From a virus: 23,564 bases of DNA. A program made the position numbers and the translations under genes. The stretch lies in IMG/VR virus record IMGVR_UViG_3300000101_000116, positions 3,941 through 27,504 of that record; one strand, given 5' to 3'. The notes beneath the pieces were generated by a model. That model did no database searches and was not told the DNA's origin. It saw only the letters and a program-made list of their open reading frames with translations. Shown piece by piece: positions 3,991 to 12,081 of the stretch; within the stretch, counting starts at the first letter, position 1; each line of letters opens with the position of its first letter.

Positions 3991-5177
3991 GAAAACTTCT
4001 TTAGTTTACCCAAACTCTTGCCTATCGAACAGTTTACTTTGAACTTGCCCAATCGAGTGTCTCCGAACATCTCTTTTAATTCAGGAATCAGTCGTCTGTC
4101 GTCGGCATGAAGGTCAATGACAACGCTATCGTGAACAATCGCAGCAACATGGGATCGTGTTGCCCTAAGAAAACCAGAAATTTTGATAAATCGTTCGAGT
4201 GTGTTATCAGAGGAACTTGATTGTAGAAGGTAGTTGAGTGCTTTGCTAGGGGTAGTAGCAATTGACCGTCCAAAAGGGGTTCTGACCATTTCACTTTCGG
4301 AGTCATAATATCTTTCCAAGAGCACGTCTCTATCGTAATAATCGGATTTAATAATTCTGGACTCAGGGTTGTAGAGCCAAGCGAATATTTTTGTTTTTGC
4401 TTCGTCTCGGCTAAGATCTTGTCCAAAAACGTTTTTGATGTTCCACTCATGAATATCCTCCTCTGGTTGTTCATGTTCTTGCAATGCTAACATTGTTCTA
4501 ATCTCGGAAGCATTAAAATCAAGCTCCAAGAACACGTCATTCGTTGGGTAGACGTGATTTTTAAGTTCGCTCTTTAGATTTAAGATTGGAAAAGAGTCTT
4601 TCTTGGTCGTCAATCTTCCTGTGATCGTTCCGAACAAGTTGTAATCAATGTATGGAGTTGTTTCTCCAAATTGACTGTAGAGATGTTTGGCTTTCATATC
4701 ATCTGCTGCAGCACAATACAGTGCGAATGAGTTAAGTTTGATTGGGTGGTGCTTGAGTTCCTTTATGGCCGCCTGTGCGTTTTTTAATAAAGTGTAGTGT
4801 TCTGGTCTCTCGTGGTTGTCGAAAATCCATTTGGTGATTTCGTTCTTGGTATCAAAATAGTGAATCAAGTGCTTCTGAGGTACAACATCATAAAAACAAA
4901 CATCATTAAGATCAATCTTCGCAGTGATAAAACTCTTGAAGTGTGACTTCATCAGGTTACTAACTGAAGACCATCGTTCTCTTAAGAATTCTGGACATAC
5001 ATCATCAATCGACCTGCCCTGTACAAGCAAATTCGCATAATCGACATCCATGCCGAATAGATGGTCAGAGTAAGACCATGTTTTTGTTATCCCTTGTGGG
5101 ATTCTTTGCCAAACGAACTGACCGTCTAGGTAAGTTCCAGCACAATCTATTTTGTTGTCTAAAAGTTGAAAAAACAT
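3984..5177 (-). CDS. Short family A DNA polymerase (palm/fingers), 397 aa, no exonuclease domain
   Basis: Start chosen at ATG 5177 because it follows CGGAGG and lies downstream of a promoter. The upstream ATG at 5234 sits inside the -10 box. Family A signatures occur in order: TGRLTTKKDSFPILNL (186-201), motif A LELDFNASEIR with D220, motif B R257-X3-K261-X3-F265-X3-Y269, TPFGRS (300-305), NYLLQSSSSD (315-324), and motif C VHDSVV with H349-D350. The two catalytic aspartates (D220, D350) are present. The N-terminal 150 residues carry no recognisable 3'-5' exonuclease motifs, and there is no room for a complete one. T4 itself uses a family B polymerase. Split or exonuclease-less family A enzymes are known in some distant T4 relatives (from memory, Rhodothermus phage RM378). 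It heads the operon of small unknown genes. Confidence 0.88.
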   Translation of the reverse strand: MFFQLLDNKIDCAGTYLDGQFVWQRIPQGITKTWSYSDHLFGMDVDYANLLVQGRSIDDVCPEFLRERWSSVSNLMKSHFKSFITAKIDLNDVCFYDVVPQKHLIHYFDTKNEITKWIFDNHERPEHYTLLKNAQAAIKELKHHPIKLNSFALYCAAADDMKAKHLYSQFGETTPYIDYNLFGTITGRLTTKKDSFPILNLKSELKNHVYPTNDVFLELDFNASEIRTMLALQEHEQPEEDIHEWNIKNVFGQDLSRDEAKTKIFAWLYNPESRIIKSDYYDRDVLLERYYDSESEMVRTPFGRSIATTPSKALNYLLQSSSSDNTLERFIKISGFLRATRSHVAAIVHDSVVIDLHADDRRLIPELKEMFGDTRLGKFKVNCSIGKSLGKLKKFSW

Positions 5178-5224
5178 TTGCAGTGTCCTCCGAAATGTGT
5201 TATAATAAGTGTGACGGTTATAAT

Positions 5225-5253
5225 AAGATAACATATTTGAATGGACTTGTCAA
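5225..5253 (-). promoter_or_regulatory. Sigma70-type promoter for the polymerase operon
   Basis: On the minus strand TTGACA (5253-5248), a 17-base spacer and TATCTT (5230-5225), preceded by ATGT (extended -10). It lies just beyond the TGA stop of the last virion gene (5255-5257) and marks the junction between the structural and replication blocks. Confidence 0.75.
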
Positions 5254-5254
5254 A

Positions 5255-6406
5255 TCATTTCTGTAACTTTTTTTGGTAATAGGTTAGCGACCCTTCCTTG
5301 GTGTTGTATCTACTTCGAAATTGAGATTCGATGAATTGCATTGCTTGTTCTGGTGTTATCGCAAACAATCTTGTGGAGGTGTTGTGGATAGATCTAATTT
5401 CAGAATCAGAAAACGGAAAAAGTTCTTCCATATTTCTTATTTTAATATATAATAATAATAATATAATATAATCTATACTATTAATATTGTTTCTTTTAGA
5501 TATATTAGATTTAGTTTTATTATTACATACATATACTTCCTTTAAATTCGGCTTTAGATAAACAAATGAATTGTAAGTGTCAAGTAGGTATTGTGATAAT
5601 AAGTCAAAATCAAAGTTGTTTGTTTTATAGTATTGCTTTTCGAATACTGAAGCGACAGTTAATAATGTATATCTTTCTCGAAACTTTGTTGTAGTTGGGT
5701 GAGCTAAGTCAGACACCAGCACGCTGGGATTTTGGAGATTGACGGAAAATCCAAACTGTTTGGCCATATTCATAAAGAATGCATAGTTCGGTGAGTTTAG
5801 AATCGCACTTTCTTTATTAGCATCATTTGCGAAACCAACAGGAGCTAACTGTAAAGCTAGGCCTGTGTTGAAGGCGGAGCTTTGTTTGGACTTCATGAAG
5901 CCTGAGAAGGTTATCTTTGAACCAATATCTTCAGTGAGAACATGTGCTTCGAAAAATTTCAAGAAAGTTTCGAATGAATCGATCTTCCTATCAATAGGGA
6001 TCATTTTTTTCACGAGGAAATCATCCATGAATGAGCTCATGAAACCGGAATATCCTTTTATTGGGTTTTCCCAACCGCGAATAACCTTCAATTTTGATAG
6101 GTTAGCATCTTCATTATTTATCAGTCTTAAATTTAAAGCGTTCTGATAGCGTATATACATCTCTTTGAATTGGTCACCAACAAAGTTCATGATTTGAAAG
6201 TCTTGGTTGTGAAAGGTTCTCAAGAAAGACTCGTTTACAATGACTGGGTCAAGCTGTCGATTGACTCTTCCATAGAATGACTTCTCGGCAAAATTAAAAT
6301 CCACAACTTGAATCTCACTTGGGGAGAATGCATTGAGTTTGTAATTTGCTCTGTCAAAAGCTGTCTTGAGTGCTTTCGAATTATTGTTTCCTTTAAAATT
6401 GCTCAT
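5255..6406 (-). CDS. Unknown protein, probably virion-associated, 383 aa
   Basis: The ATG at 6406 lies three bases after the stop of the giant hub-like gene and has only a weak G-rich ribosome site, so it is probably translated by coupling. This puts it at the end of the virion transcription unit. Residues 1-290 look like an ordinary soluble mixed fold, with many aromatic residues. Residues about 291-322 are encoded by an extremely AT-rich stretch (5441-5533, including ATA/ATAT repeats) and give SKRNNINSIDYIILLLLYIK, quite unlike the rest. The last 56 residues, starting MEELFPFSDSEIR, look like normal protein again. This could be a fusion of two genes through a former spacer. I do not recognise the family. 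Confidence 0.75.
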   Translation of the reverse strand: MSNFKGNNNSKALKTAFDRANYKLNAFSPSEIQVVDFNFAEKSFYGRVNRQLDPVIVNESFLRTFHNQDFQIMNFVGDQFKEMYIRYQNALNLRLINNEDANLSKLKVIRGWENPIKGYSGFMSSFMDDFLVKKMIPIDRKIDSFETFLKFFEAHVLTEDIGSKITFSGFMKSKQSSAFNTGLALQLAPVGFANDANKESAILNSPNYAFFMNMAKQFGFSVNLQNPSVLVSDLAHPTTTKFRERYTLLTVASVFEKQYYKTNNFDFDLLSQYLLDTYNSFVYLKPNLKEVYVCNNKTKSNISKRNNINSIDYIILLLLYIKIRNMEELFPFSDSEIRSIHNTSTRLFAITPEQAMQFIESQFRSRYNTKEGSLTYYQKKLQK

Positions 6407-6409
6407 AGT

Positions 6410-9400
6410 TTACCCCGCATTTGGTATTGTTTGTGGAATTCCCGCAGCATCGGTATAGTCAAAAGACATTGACCCATCAGTCTCCAGTACAAAATCTCCG
6501 CTGAACTCAACACCATTAACGTCGTATATCCCTGGGCCTGGTGTAGCAGACGAATTTGAAGAATTCGGTGCAGGCGCTGCTGCTGGTGCACTTGGTGCAG
6601 GTGCAGATGTTTGTGCTTCTATTTCTTCTTGTGGAATGTATGCTCGAGGCTGCAGTTCTCCTACAACAGCACCACGCCCAACATCTTGAAGGTGAACGAT
6701 CTCTCGCTTACAGTCAATAAGATTTGTTCCTGTCTGGCTTTCTTCTGGGATCCCCATCTCAATCAATTGTTCATCGAGTCCTTTCGGGACCGATGTTTTT
6801 GGTTGAATGGAGCCAACTTCACCATCTCCAGAATAGTAGTGCTGAGCCTTAATGCTTGTCGTAAATGAGTTGGGAGTGAGCGTTGTAGACACGCTAGTGA
6901 TGGTATGATACCCACCTATACCTAAAGCATTGGCAAGAGATCTCTTACCATCTGCTGTTCTCGTGGAGGGGTGCCCCAATGCTGTGCCTCCAAAACCATA
7001 AGGATTTAGCCACAGATCCATTCCCGGATAGAATAATGTATTTCCAAACATTTCAATTGAAACACTGTAAACTGAGGATAATTGTAGCAACCCATCAACA
7101 CCATTCCGCATAAATCTAGCCTCTCGAATATATTGCAAGTCTGTTTTTGAAAACTGAACTGTTTTTACCAATCCCCTATTTGATCCGATCTCAACATGAA
7201 ATACTCCACTACCAATGTCTAGTGCATAATCTCCAACGCCTTTGTGGCTTCTTGTGGAGCCATTGGGATTTAAGATGATGTAATGAAAGAAGTTTTCAAT
7301 TTTTGAATCACCAGCTGGGCTGCCTTCTAAGGGCAATGGTGCTGGTTGGGCAGTTTCACCCCCTTCGACAGTTGGGGGGCTTCTGCTTTCGTCTGTGTCT
7401 AGAATGGCATTCTTCATATTCAAATCAATAAGTTGTCCAATTTTATCTTTCGCATCTCCAGAATATGAAGAAAATTGACCAGTTTGAAATATGAGTCGCT
7501 GTTCAATATCTCGATTAACACAGGCTTCTAGCATCGCATTTGAAACCAGTGCGTTTGAAAGAGATCTGATAAAATTTAGGATCGGAAATGACTTCCGTGT
7601 CGATTTTTTATTTAGAACATTGTCGACAAACCATCTAGAGAAGAACTCAACAGATATGGGTATGTGTGAAATGTTAAATGATTTTAGGTTTCCACTTCCC
7701 TGTTCTTTTTGAAACACTTCAAAGTCGAAAGATCCTAAAACAATCATGGTGTTCGCTAAGCCTCGTGCTTTGCCTTTGTTGTCTTCTACATATAAGGAAT
7801 CCAAGATTGTATAAAGTAGATCGCCAAAGAAGAAATATTGAACAATGGTATCGTTCTTATCTGCATCATTAAAGTCGAAATCATCACTACTTTCCGGTAG
7901 CCTTGTGTTGAGAACCACGCCAAGGTCACCACTGTTCGCATTCGCTGTATTGTTGTTGAGATTGCTAACATCCGATATAATATCGCATTTACGAAAATAC
8001 CCATTATCCAAGAATTGTCTACGGTGATTATTATCAATCAAACAGGTAAATATTTTATCATTTTTTTGCAATCGAGTCATGATTGAATTTAAAGACTTTT
8101 GTAATATCTCTGTTTCAATCGCAGCAGTCAGAGCTTTTACATCAGCCAATTGATCGATTGTGCACTTTTCAGACATAGCTAGTTCAAATAGTTTCGTCTT
8201 ATTGATGATTCTTTGTTTAGCCAGCTCTGGTGTTACCAAAGCATCATACCTCAGACTCTTAAGTGCGGTTTCAACATAAGCTCTATATGTTAGACTAACT
8301 TCGACGGTCCCGTCGTTTTTAATGTTGAAACTGTGGTCGATCATACACAAGTAGAATGACTTGTTCATGTTCTTAATTGCTGCTCGTAGATTGCTTAGGT
8401 CTGCGCCTATCCCTTCAACCTTGTCTGGGACGTTATACCCAGTCTCTACCATAATCCTATAGAAAGATGGGTCGTATTGTCTCAAGCTTTGAGTAGTTTG
8501 GCCTTGTATTTTATTATCATCATCTGGCTTTGGTTGGACGATCAAGTCTACATAACTAAAAGTGTCTCCATTGTAAGACACTCTTTCTCTAACGAAGTCT
8601 GCGAAGCTTTGAAAAAACAGGGTCATTGTGCCCTTGACATCATTTCTAGCTTCTGCTGGATTTGTTCCGTTGAACTCGAGAGTAAAACTTTTAAGACCAA
8701 CACCGTCGCCTTTGTCGAACTCTGCTTCTAAGAAAGACGGGACTGTTGGCTCAACAATCGTTCCACTTCTACTCGCTTGAGTTTTTGTAAAGTTTTTACT
8801 TCTTGACAAGTCAGTATGCATCGGAAATATAAACTCAGTTCTTTGCAGTTTCCCGTTCGAGTCGTTGAGTACCTTGTATAGTCTAAACTTGGGTACAAGT
8901 TGGGTCATGATGTGTGGAGGGACCTCAAATAGATATTGAGATTTTTCTGAGGAAAAAATATTGGTAATTAATTGCTCTTTGTTCTCTGATGTGGCTCGCC
9001 AAAATCTACCACCAAAAGGCTTGGTTCTATCTGGTCCGTCGAATAAGATAGAACCTTGTCTTCCGATTATGTGGTTTTCATATGGTATTGCTAACTTGGA
9101 TAAGTTCATCATCAAGGCACATTGTTTATAGAATTTTTGACGATCTTGAATTTGCTCATCTGTAAGTTTAGTTATTTCAGGTAGAGGTATGTCCGCGAAG
9201 GCCTTTCCAGTCGCATCATCTACAGCAGCCATTGCAGCATCTAGATTGCTGAAATCAAGAAAATTTTCATCTCTACCTAATTCAAAAGAAAATCTATTCC
9301 ACAACCTCACTCTTCTCTCAACATCTTTATCTAGAGCAAAGATTGCTAATACTTTTTTTAAAAACTCGTCGTCCATTGCGTCTCGAAATTTTTGACCAAC

Positions 9401-11089
9401 CCATCCTCCACCTGCGAGTGCGACTACAGCGTCACTGAAGAATTGTTGATATTTTTCCAAGACAAGCGTCTCTAGTCTAGCTGACTGTGATTGTTCTACC
9501 GATGCCTGATAAAGAGAGTAGCCAAAAGACCCATATATCGCAAGATTAAGTGCGATCAGTGCACCCTTTATGCTCCCTGTAAATCTCACGGCTTTCGTGG
9601 CGTTGTTTAATAACGTAGTATATCTCCCGACTTTACCTGCTTTGGTTAACAGTCCGAACGCTCTAACGGCTCTAGGGCCCTGTGTCCACCTAAATGTAGA
9701 CCCAGCTGGGATATTGTTGTTTAAAACCTGCAGCATCCGCCAAGCATTTATTTTGGTCACTCCCCACTTTACCGCAGCGGCAGTGGCCCCTAGGGCTAAA
9801 GTATTAGTGTTGATATCTGGAAATTCTACAGGCGTCTCATCAATGGCGTCAAAGTCCTCCAGGAGGCTTCCTGTCCATATTGGTGTTTGTTTTACGCCTT
9901 CGTAGTCACCCGTCGGTTCAGCACCATCTTCGAAAACGAAAAGAGATTTGGCGACATCCCACGCCAACCCATTAGTTTCTCCGACCTGATCAGCGAATGC
10001 TGTCCAATAATCACTATCAAAAATAATTCCCCATGAGTCATAAAATTCACCCGTGTAGAAATTAAAAGGGTTTTTGGTGATGTCTTTCCCTCTTAACGCA
10101 TCAGCAAACTTGTCGATTTGCTCATCTGTATAATATATTGCAACATCTGGGTCTTGACTATCATCCGAAGTGTCTTTTTGTTTTCCAAATATTGATGCTT
10201 TGGTATCCCATTGAGTCAATGTTTTGAATTTGCTCAATTTGTCAACAGGTATGGTTGTGCTGTGGTTAACACCTTCGGAATCATATTCTTTACTCAAGTA
10301 GGCATTGGCTCCATCTTTTTTTATCGATAGTGGGCCTTCACCATCTCCAATTAAATCAAATGCTGCAAAAGCAGCCGTAACCGTCGGCAAGGCTGAGAAT
10401 GCGGCGGTGGTAACAGTCTTGAGAGCTTCTACTGGTGTGGTATCCTTCGTTTCTCCTAAAAACTCAGGAGACAAACTAGTCTGTACTTGAAACCCAGTAT
10501 CTCTAGACGAGATAAGTTTGTCGGATATTTTTTCAGACAATTTTAACTTAAAGTCATCAAGAGTATAGCTCTGACTTATAAGTGTTCCCAAGAAGGTGTC
10601 GGCGAACAAATCTCCGACTGTACCATCTTTCACAGCTTCGGATATGGCTTTGTTTAGAATATTTCCTGCAACTTTGCTTTGGATTGGATCGATTTTTTTT
10701 AAAATTATGTTATTATCGTCATCATAGGTAATATAATTTATTTTATTTTCTGAATATGTCGCGACCAACAATAACTCAAACAACCCCTTGTTGACTGGGT
10801 TTGAAATATCTATATCCTTTGATTTAATAATCCAATGAGAAACAGCTTTTGAATAATCGTCTTGATTTTCAAAAGCTGGGCCCAAGATCATTACTGCTTT
10901 TCTAGCTAAGTAATCATCAAATGCCTTTTCTAATTCTGTAGTCATGTACTCATCAACAAAAAACGGACTCAATAGCATGTTCTTTATGTCCGTATTGACC
11001 AAGTTAGACGGACCAGATGATATAATTTGTGGAGAAAATTTTCCTCTTAAGAGCTCTTTTACTCTTGTTCTTAGATCCTCGACGGTCAT
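6410..11089 (-). CDS. Giant baseplate hub-like structural protein, 1559 aa
   Basis: The start at 11089 overlaps the LysM gene stop (ATGA) and has GAGG upstream. The N-terminal 400 residues are of unknown type. Hydrophobic alanine-rich segments lie near residues 430-450 and 505-527 (GALIALNLAIYGSFGYSLY), followed by a helical region. Residues about 1296-1420 resemble the domain that closes many tail hub proteins: SVYSVSIEMFGNTLFYPGMDLWL, then GIGGYHTITSVSTTLTPNSF. An Ala/Pro/Ser linker (about 1496-1516) joins a 45-residue acidic tail. Position after tape measure, tube-type protein and LysM protein also fits the hub (T4 gp27 role, gpD in P2). T4 gp27 is only about 390 residues, so other activities may be fused. 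No lysozyme motif is evident to me. Confidence 0.65.
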   Translation of the reverse strand: MTVEDLRTRVKELLRGKFSPQIISSGPSNLVNTDIKNMLLSPFFVDEYMTTELEKAFDDYLARKAVMILGPAFENQDDYSKAVSHWIIKSKDIDISNPVNKGLFELLLVATYSENKINYITYDDDNNIILKKIDPIQSKVAGNILNKAISEAVKDGTVGDLFADTFLGTLISQSYTLDDFKLKLSEKISDKLISSRDTGFQVQTSLSPEFLGETKDTTPVEALKTVTTAAFSALPTVTAAFAAFDLIGDGEGPLSIKKDGANAYLSKEYDSEGVNHSTTIPVDKLSKFKTLTQWDTKASIFGKQKDTSDDSQDPDVAIYYTDEQIDKFADALRGKDITKNPFNFYTGEFYDSWGIIFDSDYWTAFADQVGETNGLAWDVAKSLFVFEDGAEPTGDYEGVKQTPIWTGSLLEDFDAIDETPVEFPDINTNTLALGATAAAVKWGVTKINAWRMLQVLNNNIPAGSTFRWTQGPRAVRAFGLLTKAGKVGRYTTLLNNATKAVRFTGSIKGALIALNLAIYGSFGYSLYQASVEQSQSARLETLVLEKYQQFFSDAVVALAGGGWVGQKFRDAMDDEFLKKVLAIFALDKDVERRVRLWNRFSFELGRDENFLDFSNLDAAMAAVDDATGKAFADIPLPEITKLTDEQIQDRQKFYKQCALMMNLSKLAIPYENHIIGRQGSILFDGPDRTKPFGGRFWRATSENKEQLITNIFSSEKSQYLFEVPPHIMTQLVPKFRLYKVLNDSNGKLQRTEFIFPMHTDLSRSKNFTKTQASRSGTIVEPTVPSFLEAEFDKGDGVGLKSFTLEFNGTNPAEARNDVKGTMTLFFQSFADFVRERVSYNGDTFSYVDLIVQPKPDDDNKIQGQTTQSLRQYDPSFYRIMVETGYNVPDKVEGIGADLSNLRAAIKNMNKSFYLCMIDHSFNIKNDGTVEVSLTYRAYVETALKSLRYDALVTPELAKQRIINKTKLFELAMSEKCTIDQLADVKALTAAIETEILQKSLNSIMTRLQKNDKIFTCLIDNNHRRQFLDNGYFRKCDIISDVSNLNNNTANANSGDLGVVLNTRLPESSDDFDFNDADKNDTIVQYFFFGDLLYTILDSLYVEDNKGKARGLANTMIVLGSFDFEVFQKEQGSGNLKSFNISHIPISVEFFSRWFVDNVLNKKSTRKSFPILNFIRSLSNALVSNAMLEACVNRDIEQRLIFQTGQFSSYSGDAKDKIGQLIDLNMKNAILDTDESRSPPTVEGGETAQPAPLPLEGSPAGDSKIENFFHYIILNPNGSTRSHKGVGDYALDIGSGVFHVEIGSNRGLVKTVQFSKTDLQYIREARFMRNGVDGLLQLSSVYSVSIEMFGNTLFYPGMDLWLNPYGFGGTALGHPSTRTADGKRSLANALGIGGYHTITSVSTTLTPNSFTTSIKAQHYYSGDGEVGSIQPKTSVPKGLDEQLIEMGIPEESQTGTNLIDCKREIVHLQDVGRGAVVGELQPRAYIPQEEIEAQTSAPAPSAPAAAPAPNSSNSSATPGPGIYDVNGVEFSGDFVLETDGSMSFDYTDAAGIPQTIPNAG

Positions 11090-11418
11090 CCTAACACCTC
11101 AAGTGCAACCGCAACATTCGTGGGAATCTTGATCTCGTCTCCTTCTGTGAGATGAGCCTCGGTGGGCGCATTGTTTAATTTCGCAATGATCCACCATAGA
11201 GATTGATCTCCCATATATTTGGAAGCTAAATACCAAAATCTGTCTCCGTTGGACCAATAGTATTCAACCGTTGGTATCCTATCCATATCTTCTTGGGATG
11301 GATTTCGCATTACAGGCGTTGCATATTGCTCTATCTCTTTCACTCCTCGATCTTCAAAGATTTTTTCATACATTTCATTTCTATTTTTAGCTATTCTTCT
11401 TGAGTTAAGTCTTGACAT
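11086..11418 (-). CDS. LysM-domain baseplate protein, 110 aa (gp53/gpX-like)
   Basis: The ATG at 11418 has GGAGG upstream, inside the end of the previous gene. The first 50 residues are charged and helical. Residues about 50-105 form a LysM-like module: VEYYWSNGDRFWYLASKYMG, then WWIIAKLNN and GDEIKIPTN. Small LysM proteins between tape measure and hub are standard in contractile tails (gpX of P2, and the LysM-like part of T4 gp53 in the baseplate). They bind hub or wedge proteins, not peptidoglycan, in assembled tails. The last bases overlap the giant hub gene start, so synthesis of the two is coupled. Confidence 0.8.
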   Translation of the reverse strand: MSRLNSRRIAKNRNEMYEKIFEDRGVKEIEQYATPVMRNPSQEDMDRIPTVEYYWSNGDRFWYLASKYMGDQSLWWIIAKLNNAPTEAHLTEGDEIKIPTNVAVALEVLG

Positions 11419-11420
11419 GA

Positions 11421-12071
11421 TTAAGATCCTCCGTCATATGGAAACTTGGTGAACTTATCATCCACAGGCTTCCCACCAGTTGAATTCCACCCTAAGTCAT
11501 ATTCGTGCTGCGGTGTAAAGTCCAGAGATACATTGTATACTTTTGGAAAGAACTTTCCATCCTTCTCCTTTCCTTCATTAAACATTCCCATGTCTATAAT
11601 TGGCGTCGCGCTAAATGACCCAATCCAACCTAAGAGACCAGCTCCATCACCGTTTAAAACGGTACCGTTTTGTATTAAGTTAGCAAACTTTAATCGAACC
11701 AAAGGTGACTTGGCAAGAGATAGAGCGTTTCTAGTTATAGTCGCCGTGGATTCCGATGGTGGCGTGATACTTGTGTGATATGCAGGATACATGAACTGCT
11801 TTACTTTGTTTACTTTGGTCAAATTCCCTTTGGCCTCTGCGAGATTTGCCGCAGGCAAATCAAAACTCAAAGATATCTTCCTTGAGGTATTTTGAAATGT
11901 TCCAATTGGATCTTGTCTACCATAAACTTGTTCTTCCGTCCAGTTCGAAGACAAACTGTCGTTGAAAGATGTAATGAACGCGTAAAAATCAACACTCGCG
12001 TTTGGGATCACCCCTGAGATTTCAATCATTGCGCCTGATTTCTTCGCATAATTATCAATATAACTTGTCAT
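11421..12071 (-). CDS. Tail/baseplate structural protein, 216 aa (possible tube-baseplate adaptor)
   Basis: The ATG at 12071 has AAGGAG upstream and lies directly after the tape measure gene. The protein contains WTEEQVYGRQDPIGTFQNTS followed by RKISLSFDLPA, a combination I associate with tail structural proteins of T4-like marine phages, though I cannot name the family with certainty. It looks beta-rich, with no membrane segments. Between tape measure and LysM/hub genes, contractile-tail clusters usually encode the tube initiator or tube-to-hub adaptor (roles played by gp48/gp54 in T4). That role is inferred from position only. Confidence 0.65.
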   Translation of the reverse strand: MTSYIDNYAKKSGAMIEISGVIPNASVDFYAFITSFNDSLSSNWTEEQVYGRQDPIGTFQNTSRKISLSFDLPAANLAEAKGNLTKVNKVKQFMYPAYHTSITPPSESTATITRNALSLAKSPLVRLKFANLIQNGTVLNGDGAGLLGWIGSFSATPIIDMGMFNEGKEKDGKFFPKVYNVSLDFTPQHEYDLGWNSTGGKPVDDKFTKFPYDGGS

Positions 12072-12081
12072 TTATTTCTCC

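Noticed and set aside
5178-5234. Longer polymerase start at ATG 5234.
   Set aside because: That ATG lies in the -10 region of a strong promoter, so it would not be transcribed. The ATG at 5177 has a CGGAGG site.
9570-9905. 111-codon plus-strand frame opposite the giant hub-like gene.
   Set aside because: It has no Shine-Dalgarno site, its composition is an antisense shadow, and it lies entirely inside a strong minus-strand gene.
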